From positions 1-32,028 of the forward strand of contig LFCQ01000005.1 of NCBI GenBank assembly GCA_001189195.1: DNA of 32,028 nt. The letters are read 5' to 3'. This stretch comes from Parcubacteria bacterium C7867-007. GTDB lineage: Bacteria > Patescibacteriota > Minisyncoccia > Phycocordibacterales > Phycocordibacteraceae. The position numbers were made by a program, and so were the translations under genes. Of the stretch, positions 1-6,867 are shown piece by piece (position 1 is the stretch's first letter; each line of letters starts with the position of its first letter). The notes under the pieces were generated by a model. It was not told the DNA's origin. It made no database searches and worked only from the letters and a program-made list of their open reading frames with translations.

Positions 1-117
1 GACGCCGGAAAAACGCACCGGTGGGTGTTGGAAGTATCAATTGAGCTTCTAACACTCTGAATAGGCGGAACACAAGAGTACGTGTTCTTGCTCCACTCAC
101 TAGATATTTAATACGGC
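1..117. other. Unassigned leading intergenic sequence
   Basis: No ORF or recognised RNA is visible here. There is a small hairpin (GAACAC at 68-73 with GTGTTC at 82-87). It lies immediately upstream of a very strong terminator, so it is probably the 3' part of a transcript whose body is outside the window. I could not identify that transcript. Confidence 0.3.
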
Positions 118-171
118 AAAAGCCCCGTATGAAGGTATTTTCCTCGGAAGATACCTTCATACGGGGCTTTT
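118..171 (+). terminator. Very long intrinsic terminator hairpin
   Basis: A 26-bp stem (118-143 pairing with 146-171) contains only one G-T wobble and a 2-nt loop. The core arm reads AAAAGCCCCGTATGAAGG. The arms begin with A's and end with T's, so it could work in both directions. It ends whatever transcript enters from the left and isolates the tRNA gene behind it. Confidence 0.9.
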
Positions 172-190
172 GTTTTAGCTAACAAATTAT

Positions 191-219
191 TTGGCCAAAT
201 CGCTGATATTTGATACTAT
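191..219 (+). promoter_or_regulatory. Candidate promoter of tRNA-Ile
   Basis: TTGGCC (191-196), exactly 17 nt, then TACTAT (214-219). Transcription would start about 20 nt before the mature tRNA 5' end at 247. Assigned by eye from sigma-70-type spacing. Confidence 0.5.
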
Positions 220-246
220 CCCTTCACGTGCGACAATCACCAACAC

Positions 247-322
247 GCAAGCGTAGCTCAGTTGGTAGAGCACCCGACTGATACTCGGGCGGTCGAAAGT
301 TCGAATCTTTCCGCTTGCACCA
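247..322 (+). tRNA. tRNA-Ile(GAT)
   Basis: Full cloverleaf of 76 nt with an encoded CCA end. The acceptor arm GCAAGCG pairs with CGCTTGC, the D stem is GCTC/GAGC, the anticodon stem CCCGA/TCGGG encloses the loop CTGATAC, and the T stem GAAAG/CTTTC encloses TTCGAAT. The anticodon is GAT, which reads AUC/AUU isoleucine codons. It stands alone here, with its own upstream promoter and no neighbouring tRNA-Ala or rRNA in view. Confidence 0.96.
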
Positions 323-376
323 ATCGTTTTTTGTGTTTAAATAATTATAGATGATCGTGGCTAACAGGAGAGAACC

Positions 377-1039
377 GTGGCCTCATTCCAAGAAGCCGAA
401 CTGGGTCAATTGATCTGGAACGGCGAATACGAAGAAGCTTTTGACGTTGCCGAGGCACGATTTAAAGCAGAACCTCTGACCGGACTCGTACCATTTGCGG
501 TTACCTTGTACAGCTGGTGGCAACGAGAAAAGGGAGATAAACTGCTGCGGACACGCATTGAGCGTGATTACGCTCACCTGATCCACCCTTTGACTGAGCG
601 AGTGTCGCTCGCTTTTGATTCTGCGGATGCAGACACTCTAGATGTCATCTCTACGCACATGACGTGGTGGGGGTACGTTGTTGAAGGCTATGACACCGTG
701 AAGGCTCGAATCGTTGCGCATGAAGCGGTGGATCTAGGGCTCGAACTCACTGAGAACGAGCCACGGGAAAAGCACACCCGCACACTACTCATTCTCACCA
801 AGGCTGCGTTGCTCTTCCATACGCACAACAAAGGACCTGCGATTCGTTTCCTTGGTGATGCTGCGGCGCGCGCGCCCTTTATCACTGATGTGAATCAGAG
901 GAGTCGGGTGTATCGGAAGCTCGCCTTCTACTACGGGCGCTGCCTTCGTCCATTTAAAGCATTCCAGTTTTTCGCAGCCGCTCGTTCCGTTCCAGGAATT
1001 GCTCCGGATGTGCGTGCAAAGAATCGCCTCTTTGCGTAA
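377..1039 (+). CDS. Hypothetical helical protein, possible TPR-like solenoid
   Basis: A 220-residue protein that I do not recognise. The start is GTG, chosen because a clear AGGAG (366-370) sits 6 nt upstream; this is one of few genes in the window with a good Shine-Dalgarno sequence. The sequence is rich in Ala, Glu, Arg and aromatic residues, has no signal peptide or membrane segment, and reads as successive amphipathic helices. The C-terminal part (around YYGRCLRPFKAFQFFAAAR) has the small/large residue spacing of TPR-like repeats, but this is only an impression. It follows tRNA-Ile by 54 nt and ends before an intrinsic terminator, so it may be a single-gene unit or be read together with the tRNA. 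No function is proposed. Confidence 0.75.
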   Translation: MASFQEAELGQLIWNGEYEEAFDVAEARFKAEPLTGLVPFAVTLYSWWQREKGDKLLRTRIERDYAHLIHPLTERVSLAFDSADADTLDVISTHMTWWGYVVEGYDTVKARIVAHEAVDLGLELTENEPREKHTRTLLILTKAALLFHTHNKGPAIRFLGDAAARAPFITDVNQRSRVYRKLAFYYGRCLRPFKAFQFFAAARSVPGIAPDVRAKNRLFA

Positions 1040-1065
1040 CCAAGAAATAACAGTTGTAGAGTAAG

Positions 1066-1090
1066 CCCGTCGGTCATCCGGCGGGTTTTT
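1066..1090 (+). terminator. Intrinsic terminator after the 220-aa gene
   Basis: CCCGTCGG (1066-1073) and CCGGCGGG (1078-1085) form an 8-bp stem with one wobble and a TCAT loop, followed by TTTTT. It is 27 nt after the preceding stop codon. Confidence 0.8.
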
Positions 1091-1129
1091 CTGTACCCAG
1101 TATTCAACATCAACAAAGAATTCACAGAG

Positions 1130-1141
1130 TATACTTAACGT
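1130..1141 (+). promoter_or_regulatory. Candidate -10 box, leaderless start
   Basis: TATACT (1130-1135) is followed by exactly 6 nt and then the ATG of the PrcB-like gene. This places the expected transcription start at or next to the start codon. No convincing -35 is visible and there is no Shine-Dalgarno sequence. Confidence 0.45.
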
Positions 1142-1642
1142 ATGAAAGATCTGTACGCAGTACTGGGCATGATCATTGCAGCAATTGCACTTGGATCATT
1201 CCTATTCTTCTTCGGCCCTGAATCCTTCCGTGAGTCCGCAGGACTGACTGGTGGCAAAGAAATCTCATTCCGTGTGTTACGAGAAGGACAAGATGCACAT
1301 ACCGTCGATCAACGAGTTAACTATCGTATTGAGAACCCAACTAAGTTAAGTGAGCTCTGGGGGTATCTTGATGTAACACCCGGGGCTGCTCCTGGCGTAG
1401 ATTTCAGCAAGAATGAAGTGCTCGCAGTGTTTGATGGTTCACATAGTTCAGGAGGGTACCGTATTGAAGTCTCACACATCACTGAAGAAGCAGGAAAGCG
1501 AATGGTGCATGTAACTCGTATTGTTCCTGCTGAAGGATGTATAACCAATAGCGCGATAACAAGTCCGTATCAGGTTGTTGTGGTGAAGAAGAGTGCTCTG
1601 CCACTTGGACACATGGATGAAGTGATAACGGAGGGTTGCTAA
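1142..1642 (+). CDS. Membrane-anchored PrcB_C-like domain protein
   Basis: A 166-residue protein. Residues about 5-25 form one hydrophobic helix (signal anchor), so the rest probably lies outside the membrane. The C-terminal two thirds resemble the PrcB C-terminal domain: an F..NEVLAVFDG strand, then SSGGYRIEV, a hydrophobic strand, a P..GC turn, and TSPYQVVVVKK near the end. In the named family this domain occurs on a protease-complex subunit of Treponema and on many small lipoproteins, usually with unknown function. The start at 1142 is supported by a -10 box 6 nt upstream. Its TAA stop overlaps the stop of the convergent gene by three bases. Domain assignment is by motif memory, not a search. 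Confidence 0.65.
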   Translation: MKDLYAVLGMIIAAIALGSFLFFFGPESFRESAGLTGGKEISFRVLREGQDAHTVDQRVNYRIENPTKLSELWGYLDVTPGAAPGVDFSKNEVLAVFDGSHSSGGYRIEVSHITEEAGKRMVHVTRIVPAEGCITNSAITSPYQVVVVKKSALPLGHMDEVITEGC

Positions 1643-2343
1643 TCCACCGCGTCTTTTTTCATCAACTGAGAGAGGAGTGCGGAATCCGAGTTCCAGGTGT
1701 TTCCATCCCAAAACTCCAAGGGAGCAATATTTGTTTTGTAGCGGCCTTTTTCTCCATACGCTGTTCCAAGGTATACATATTCCCGATGTTCTTCCTGTGC
1801 ACGCCTAATAGCATCCAACATAAGCCACATACCCAGTGACCCATTTGCATGAGTGAGGTCATAACAGGAATACCAGTAGTGAAGGAAGGATCCTTCAACA
1901 ACTTCCAGTACATAGGCAACGGGGACATCGTTGTGCCTGTATTCGGCAGCTCGAAGAGGGATGTCACGCTTTAGTATCTGTTCCAATCGTTCTGGTGGCA
2001 TGATGTCTGTGCCATGTCTCTCAGCAAAATATGCAAGCATAAGTGCGCGGAACGAAGGTGACGCTTTAAGTTCGTCACCTTCAAGATATGTACAATTAAA
2101 CTGATCATTAAACTTCTTAAGGATACGGCGGTTCTCACTTGAGGGAGTATGGATACCAACAGGTACTCGTACACTTCTGCTCATATAAAACAGATTTGGA
2201 TCCACACCTATAGAAGAATAAGGAAGGAACCCTTGTGCATAGAGATCTGTTAAGTTGTCACCGGCTTCACGTGCACCGTGCACGGTGTAGCCAAACGAGT
2301 ACGATTCGTATTCATGACCAAACTCAGAGAAGCGAAGATGCAT
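1639..2343 (-). CDS. ATE/Bpt-like aminoacyl-tRNA transferase homologue without N-terminal cysteines
   Basis: A 234-residue protein that resembles bacterial aspartate/glutamate leucyltransferase (Bpt) and arginyltransferase (ATE1), which move an amino acid from tRNA to a protein N-terminus using a GNAT-like fold. The best match is residues about 157-212: YSCYD, GSLGMWLMLDAIRRA, YVYLGTAYG, then YKTNIAPLEFW, mirroring the family pattern of Y.FYD, SLGTY, PY.YLG and YKARF.PLE. Residues 34-80 also follow the family (YAQGFLPYSS, then SVRVPV, then NRRILKKFND). The Cys pairs expected in the ATE N-terminal domain are absent. It starts one base after the Mur ligase stop (TAGCATG), so it is translationally coupled to it. 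Substrate is unknown; a peptidoglycan precursor is an alternative to a protein. Confidence 0.65.
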   Translation of the reverse strand: MHLRFSEFGHEYESYSFGYTVHGAREAGDNLTDLYAQGFLPYSSIGVDPNLFYMSRSVRVPVGIHTPSSENRRILKKFNDQFNCTYLEGDELKASPSFRALMLAYFAERHGTDIMPPERLEQILKRDIPLRAAEYRHNDVPVAYVLEVVEGSFLHYWYSCYDLTHANGSLGMWLMLDAIRRAQEEHREYVYLGTAYGEKGRYKTNIAPLEFWDGNTWNSDSALLSQLMKKDAVD

Positions 2344-2344
2344 G

Positions 2345-3769
2345 CTAATTAGGGAATCGCAGTGCGATCATTTTCGTAAGGGAGTCCAGGGTTCCTTCGA
2401 AGTCTCCAGAGGTGAGGAGAAGAACGACATCGGTATCAGCAAGCTTGCTCACCACTGTGCCTACAGAGTCTTCCTCGTACTCTTCTACTCGAATACCGGT
2501 GTCCTGAATGCGACTTGCAATCTCATCGTAGGAAAGCTGATCGTGAGTACTTGCTCCTTGAAGTGCAGGAGCAGCAAGGAACACCACACTCGCTCCTTCA
2601 AACACAGAGTCATACCAGGGAAGGTTCGCACGGTTCCTCCACCCAAAGGTATGTGGCTCAAACATAATCACAAGCTGACGCGTAGAGAAGTGAAGGAGAA
2701 TGGCATCTATGGCCGCACGAGCCTTCTCAAAGGAAGATCCAAAGCCTTCATATACTGGAACGCTTGAGGTCGGTGCAATATTGTCTAGACGACGTCGTAC
2801 GCCAGGGAATGCCGCAACTGCTTCTGCGAGTGCCCGAGGAGAGACGAGGTTACGTGCCAATACATATGCACTTGCCGCAACGATGTCTTCAACATTATGG
2901 CGTCCCAATAGACTCATCTCCATCTGTACTAGTGGCTGCTCATCTTTAAGGAGAGTAAAAGTGGTACGTTCTCCATATTGAATGTCAGTGGCACGATAGA
3001 TACCGTCATTGAGGCCATATAGCACGACCTTCTTTCCGGATACTTCTGCCATCTCTCGAGCACCAGGTTCGTCAGCACAGGCTACGACGATGCCATCTTC
3101 AGGGATAAGAGAGAGTAGTTCCTGAAAGGGAGCCTGATAGCTCTCAAAGGTCGGATACACGTTTACGTGATCGTGAACCACTGAAGTCAGTACTAAATCC
3201 TTTGGATGGAGATGAAGGAACTTCGCACGTGCATCATCATGCGCACTTGGATACTCGTCACCTTCAAGTACAAAGTTCTCTGCAGTACCCAGTTTCGCAG
3301 GGAGGGGAAGTGTCTCTGAAGGTACAGGTTCTGCCCCAATAAAATATCCCGCATCAACTCCTGCATGACGAAGAATGTGTGCGATCAAACTAGTTGTTGT
3401 GGACTTTCCATAGCTTCCTGCAACCACGACATTCGCACGATCTTTCGTCAGGTCTCCCAGTACCTCAGGGAAGGACTGAATTTTAATACCAGTGTCATGT
3501 GCAGCACGCACCTCAGCATTCTCATTAGGAGAGAGTTTTGCGTTACGACCGATCATAAATAGATCAACTTTCTCTGGAATGTTAGCTGGATCGTATGTAA
3601 GGGTGAGGACGGAATCCAACCCACCACGCTTCAAGATCTCACGAGGAGGACCATAGCATTCAGCATCTGAGCCGCTTACGCTCCAGCCGGATTCCTTGAG
3701 TAGCAGTGCTACACCACTCATACCGACCCCACAAAGACCAATAACGTGTGCATGACGAGGTTCTTCCAT
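2345..3769 (-). CDS. mpl: Mur ligase, Mpl/MurC type
   Basis: A 474-residue cytoplasmic ATP-dependent ligase of the Mur family. The N-terminal domain starts with HVIGLCGVGMSGVA, typical of the MurC/Mpl UDP-MurNAc-binding Rossmann domain. The ATP loop is GSYGKSTTT (about 118-126), in place of the more common GTHGKTTT. The central domain has EGDEYPSAHDDARAKF (169-184), closer to the Mpl pattern with DEYD and RSKF than to MurC, followed by HDHVNVYPTFESY. The C-terminal domain has FEPHTFGWR. Mpl attaches recycled tripeptide to UDP-MurNAc, while MurC attaches L-alanine; the sequence looks Mpl-like, but in a reduced genome it might do MurC's job. It is transcribed with the downstream ATE-like gene. 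Confidence 0.8.
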   Translation of the reverse strand: MEEPRHAHVIGLCGVGMSGVALLLKESGWSVSGSDAECYGPPREILKRGGLDSVLTLTYDPANIPEKVDLFMIGRNAKLSPNENAEVRAAHDTGIKIQSFPEVLGDLTKDRANVVVAGSYGKSTTTSLIAHILRHAGVDAGYFIGAEPVPSETLPLPAKLGTAENFVLEGDEYPSAHDDARAKFLHLHPKDLVLTSVVHDHVNVYPTFESYQAPFQELLSLIPEDGIVVACADEPGAREMAEVSGKKVVLYGLNDGIYRATDIQYGERTTFTLLKDEQPLVQMEMSLLGRHNVEDIVAASAYVLARNLVSPRALAEAVAAFPGVRRRLDNIAPTSSVPVYEGFGSSFEKARAAIDAILLHFSTRQLVIMFEPHTFGWRNRANLPWYDSVFEGASVVFLAAPALQGASTHDQLSYDEIASRIQDTGIRVEEYEEDSVGTVVSKLADTDVVLLLTSGDFEGTLDSLTKMIALRFPN

Positions 3770-3786
3770 ATCTGTCTATCGTATCA

Positions 3787-3817
3787 AAGAAAAAGCCGAC
3801 CCCGAAGCGGGGTCGGC
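3787..3817 (-). terminator. Intrinsic terminator of the PgeF-like gene
   Basis: On the minus strand, GCCGACCCCG (10 bp, 3795-3804) pairs perfectly with 3808-3817 around a 3-nt loop, followed by TTTTTCTTT. It lies 16 bases past the stop at 3834 and just upstream of the Mur ligase start, so it separates the two minus-strand units. Confidence 0.9.
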
Positions 3818-3833
3818 CATCTGCTCACGGGGC

Positions 3834-4718
3834 TCATCTGGTAGTTTCAACTTTGATGAGTACCCTATTTTTCGCGTTTCGCAGATAGGGGTTGGCGTGT
3901 CGCGTGTGCGCGAATCCTCCAAGAGGAGGCAAGGTACACACAGACTTACTCTCCTGAAACCCCAGCTTCTCACTCGTTTCTTTCAGGTATGCGGGCAAGC
4001 TAAATTCGCCAGTGCCGGGGCGGATCACATTAGTGCTGTAGCCAAGCGTATCAAGCAGATACTTCTGCATTTTTCGATTGAAACCACCAACGCCAACTTC
4101 GCTTGTGCCGTGCTGGTAAATTCGGGCTGCAATCGGAAAGAAGATTAGCGGCTTGATTGATGAACGTGGCACGCCAAGAACATCGAAGTACGCGGCAGCC
4201 GCATGCAATATACCTTCATGTTCGCGACTCTTCTTTCTCGAACGCACCATTTCGTGATCGAAGGAGTTCAAACGTGAAAGATGTATTACCAGTGCAAGGG
4301 GCACGTAGTTTGCATCTCTGGCAAGCATCACAACAGCTCCACAGCCCGCCATACTCATGTAGCACGTGGAGCCAGCGCAAGGATCAACAGGCAACACATC
4401 GCCTGGTTCGTCGGGATTGGACCGTACCTCGATATCATGAAGGATCTTGGTCGTCACGGTCAGGAGGTCCGGATTGAGTATCCGAGTACTTGATGTACTT
4501 ACGTTCGGCGCAAGAATCGTTCGAGCGCCAAATTGATAGATCTCCTCGGCACGTCGTTGCTTGAATGCCGAGTCTCCAAACCGGAATGATTCTTCTCCGG
4601 TGTAGAGTAGGTCTTCACGAGTTGGCGGGATACAGGCCGCCGTAACGCGTATTCCATCGAATGCACACGAAGCACGAAGTGGCTCCGGCGCTCTGTATGT
4701 TTGCGCTATAGCGTTCAT
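3834..4718 (-). CDS. Divergent PgeF/YfiH (laccase-domain)-like protein
   Basis: A 294-residue protein if started at the ATG at 4718 (MNAIAQ). The ORF track begins at 4931, which would run through rsmI and its promoter. A minus-strand promoter (TTGACG, 17 nt, TATGGT) places the transcript start near 4742 and supports 4718, with GGGGAA as a weak ribosome site. Residues around CYMSMAGCGAVVMLARDANY followed by LALVIHL resemble the YfiH core, where TADC and HAGWRG carry the metal-binding Cys and His; both Cys and His keep their places. A later segment, FFPIAARIYQHGTSEV, resembles IGP.IG.CCYEVG. The HAGWRG motif itself is not conserved. YfiH/PgeF proteins act as purine nucleoside enzymes and, in E. 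coli, as a peptidoglycan editing factor. The assignment is tentative. Confidence 0.45.
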   Translation of the reverse strand: MNAIAQTYRAPEPLRASCAFDGIRVTAACIPPTREDLLYTGEESFRFGDSAFKQRRAEEIYQFGARTILAPNVSTSSTRILNPDLLTVTTKILHDIEVRSNPDEPGDVLPVDPCAGSTCYMSMAGCGAVVMLARDANYVPLALVIHLSRLNSFDHEMVRSRKKSREHEGILHAAAAYFDVLGVPRSSIKPLIFFPIAARIYQHGTSEVGVGGFNRKMQKYLLDTLGYSTNVIRPGTGEFSLPAYLKETSEKLGFQESKSVCTLPPLGGFAHTRHANPYLRNAKNRVLIKVETTR

Positions 4719-4749
4719 GTGGTTCCCCAAGAACAAAATGTCAGATTGC

Positions 4750-4778
4750 ACCATACTATTTTTGCGAGGTATCGTCAA
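4750..4778 (-). promoter_or_regulatory. Promoter of the PgeF-like gene
   Basis: Read on the minus strand: TTGACG (4778-4773), 17 nt, TATGGT (4755-4750). It is interleaved with the oppositely directed rsmI promoter, whose -35 lies between these two boxes. Confidence 0.6.
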
Positions 4779-4797
4779 AACTGGTACAGTCCTATAT
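4762..4797 (+). promoter_or_regulatory. Promoter of rsmI, nearly leaderless
   Basis: TTGCGA (4762-4767), exactly 17 nt, TACAGT (4785-4790), then 7 nt to the ATG at 4798. Transcription should start at or beside the start codon. Confidence 0.6.
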
Positions 4798-5481
4798 ATG
4801 AATGGCACTTTGTCTGTCGTCGCGACCCCCATAGGGAATCTGGGGGATATAACCCTACGTGCTCTCGATACGCTCAAACAGGCCGATGCTATAGCCTGTG
4901 AAGATACCCGTGTTACAGCCAAGCTCCTCACCCGCTATGAGATCAGCAAACCGCTTCTCGTGTATCACGCACAGAGTGGTAGGTTGGCGGCAACGCGTAT
5001 TCTCTCCATGCTCGGAGAAGGGAAGCACATCGCACTTGTTACCGATGCAGGCACACCTGGTATCTCAGATCCTGGTACGGCACTAGTAGCAGAGGTGCGT
5101 TCAAAGCTCGGTGATGATGTTCGTATTGAAGCAATCCCAGGACCGTCTGCTGTTACTGCTGCACTCTCTATCGCGGGTGTCCCCACCGATCAATTCGTGT
5201 TCCTTGGCTTCCTCCCACACAAGAAAGGTCGTCAGACAATCATGAAGGAGATCGCAGAGAGTGATCGAACCATTGTCTTCTATGAATCAACGCACCGTAT
5301 TGAAAAGGCACTGATCGAACTAGCAGGAGCGCTGGAGAAGGGAAGGACAGTGGTGGTACTCCGGGAGTTAACCAAGATGTTTGAGTCCGTAGTCCGAGGA
5401 TCTGCACAGGAAGTTAAGGAGTATTTCGAGAATCACCAGAAAGAAGTACGAGGAGAATTTGTCGTCATTATTGCACCTTGA
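4798..5481 (+). CDS. rsmI: 16S rRNA 2'-O-ribose C1402 methyltransferase
   Basis: RsmI methylates the ribose of C1402 in 16S rRNA using S-adenosylmethionine. The protein starts MNGTLSVVATPIGNLGDIT, the hallmark start of the family, followed by ACEDTRVT and LVTDAGTPGISDPG (SAM-binding tetrapyrrole-methylase fold), then PGPSAV, FLGFLPHKKGR and FYESTHRI, all family signatures. I chose 4798 rather than the track start at 4717 because the extra residues do not belong to the family and because a promoter with its -10 box 7 nt upstream would place transcription start there. At 227 residues it is shorter than typical RsmI (about 280) and lacks the C-terminal helical domain. It is the first gene of a three-gene unit, with a second promoter before the next gene. 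Confidence 0.93.
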   Translation: MNGTLSVVATPIGNLGDITLRALDTLKQADAIACEDTRVTAKLLTRYEISKPLLVYHAQSGRLAATRILSMLGEGKHIALVTDAGTPGISDPGTALVAEVRSKLGDDVRIEAIPGPSAVTAALSIAGVPTDQFVFLGFLPHKKGRQTIMKEIAESDRTIVFYESTHRIEKALIELAGALEKGRTVVVLRELTKMFESVVRGSAQEVKEYFENHQKEVRGEFVVIIAP

Positions 5482-5493
5482 TACACTAAGAGT
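5459..5493 (+). promoter_or_regulatory. Candidate promoter inside the rsmI end, leaderless
   Basis: TTGTCG (5459-5464), 17 nt, TACACT (5482-5487), then 6 nt to the ATG at 5494. The -35 lies in the last rsmI codons. Confidence 0.5.
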
Positions 5494-5697
5494 ATGTCTC
5501 GTGAACGGCTACTCATTCTCACTGGTGTACTGGTAGTCTTTTCACCATTCATTGGTTTACCCCTCGCAGTCCTTATATGGGTGCTCCCAATACTTGGTGG
5601 CACGGTAACGCTCATTGGTATCTCATATATGCTCCGTAAGCGTAATCAGCAGGCCGTCCGGGTAATGGCGAACCCTGAAGCGATTGAACGAGTATAG
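5494..5697 (+). CDS. Small two-helix membrane protein
   Basis: A 67-residue protein with two hydrophobic segments (about 6-24 and 29-47) joined by a short turn, a basic stretch (RKRNQQ) after the second helix, and a polar tail. I do not recognise a family. It begins 12 nt after rsmI, has its own candidate promoter, and ends 2 nt before the next gene, so the two membrane-associated products are probably made together. It might partner the anchored protein encoded next, but this rests on position only. Confidence 0.7.
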   Translation: MSRERLLILTGVLVVFSPFIGLPLAVLIWVLPILGGTVTLIGISYMLRKRNQQAVRVMANPEAIERV

Positions 5698-5699
5698 AT

Positions 5700-6800
5700 A
5701 TGTCACTTCCTAAACAAGCTAAGCCCTCCACACGATCCCATTATCTTTTGATCGGGTTGGTGACAAGTATCTTTCTGGTATTCATATATATAATCGGCTT
5801 TTCCGATGTTTTTGCGGTTGAATATAACCGTGATGGCAAACAAGGAGCATTTGATGCGGTATCCAAGAAGGTTGCTGAGGTGGTTACACCGAAATTTAAT
5901 ACTGCAGACTACGACAAGCGTCTTATTGCAAACGCTAACTATGCTTCCACCACATCAACCACCACCCCGCGACTCTGGCCCGCAAAGAATGCCATTGGGG
6001 TCTATCCAAAGCAAGGAGCAATCCTTCCGTATAAGCGCATCATTGCGTACTACGGAAACTTCTATTCAACAAAGATGGGTGTACTAGGTGAGTACCCTCC
6101 TGATGTCATGATCCCTAAACTCAAGGCAGAGATGGCCAAATGGAATGCTGCTGATCCTTCAACACCAACCATTCCTGCAATAAACTACATTGCTATGACT
6201 GCGCAAGAGAGTCCAGGCAAGGATGGTATGTATCGTTTCCGTATGCCCGACAGTGAGATTGATAAAGCTGTTGCGTTGGCAAAGCAAGTGGACGGCATCG
6301 TGATCCTCGATATTCAAATTGGATTAAGTACGCTTCAAACTGAAATGCCCCTGCTTGATAAGTACCTCATGATGCCAAACGTGCATCTTGGTATAGATCC
6401 AGAGTTCTCCATGAAAGGTGGTGAAGCTCCAGGTACCGTTATTGGTTCTGTGAGTTCTGCTGATGTGAACTTTGCAATCAATCATCTCGCAAATCTTGTT
6501 AAAGAGCACGATCTTCCCCCAAAGGTTCTTGTGATTCATCGTTTCACCAACAGAATGGTGACAGGTTCTGAGAATATTAAACCGGTACCGGAAGTACAGA
6601 TTGTTATGGATATGGATGGGTGGGGACCTCCTGCAAAGAAATTGAATACCTATGAGCAATTCATTGTGAAGCAACCCGTACAGTTCACCGGTTTTAAGAT
6701 CTTCTACAAGAACGACCTGAAGCCACCTTCAACACGCCTCCTCACTCCTGCAGAGCTCCTTAAACTAACTCCACGACCACTGTTCATTCAGTATCAGTAG
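5700..6800 (+). CDS. Membrane-anchored, TIM-barrel-like extracellular protein of unknown function
   Basis: A 366-residue protein. One hydrophobic helix (about 15-36) acts as signal anchor; a Thr/Ser-rich linker (about 80-90) leads into a globular domain of about 270 residues. That domain has the strand-rich, repeating look of a TIM barrel: IAYYGNFYSTKMGVLGEY, then INYIAMTAQESPGKDGMYR, VDGIVILDIQIG, MPNVHLGIDPEF and LVIHRFT, each ending in polar or acidic residues as at barrel tops. I recall similar conserved proteins in Gram-positive bacteria without known function; a glycoside-hydrolase-like role is possible but not shown. It is the last gene of the rsmI unit. Confidence 0.7.
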   Translation: MSLPKQAKPSTRSHYLLIGLVTSIFLVFIYIIGFSDVFAVEYNRDGKQGAFDAVSKKVAEVVTPKFNTADYDKRLIANANYASTTSTTTPRLWPAKNAIGVYPKQGAILPYKRIIAYYGNFYSTKMGVLGEYPPDVMIPKLKAEMAKWNAADPSTPTIPAINYIAMTAQESPGKDGMYRFRMPDSEIDKAVALAKQVDGIVILDIQIGLSTLQTEMPLLDKYLMMPNVHLGIDPEFSMKGGEAPGTVIGSVSSADVNFAINHLANLVKEHDLPPKVLVIHRFTNRMVTGSENIKPVPEVQIVMDMDGWGPPAKKLNTYEQFIVKQPVQFTGFKIFYKNDLKPPSTRLLTPAELLKLTPRPLFIQYQ

Positions 6801-6867
6801 GCTGGACTCTTCAATCGTGAGGGCGTAGAGTGCGAAAAGAAACAATTGGGTTTCAATGAGGTGACCT

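Noticed and set aside
1-117. Possible 3' end of an rRNA before the strong terminator
   Set aside because: I looked for 23S and 5S end signatures and could not match any; left unassigned.
2342-2767. 141-aa plus-strand ORF opposite the Mur ligase
   Set aside because: Shadow of a well-supported gene, no start signal, composition not protein-like.
4717-4797. Upstream extension of rsmI given by the ORF track
   Set aside because: It runs through the divergent promoter region, and RsmI similarity begins at MNGTLSVVATPIGNLGD (4798).
4719-4931. N-terminal extension of the minus-strand 365-aa ORF
   Set aside because: It overlaps rsmI coding sequence and lies upstream of the minus-strand promoter; ATG 4718 fits better.
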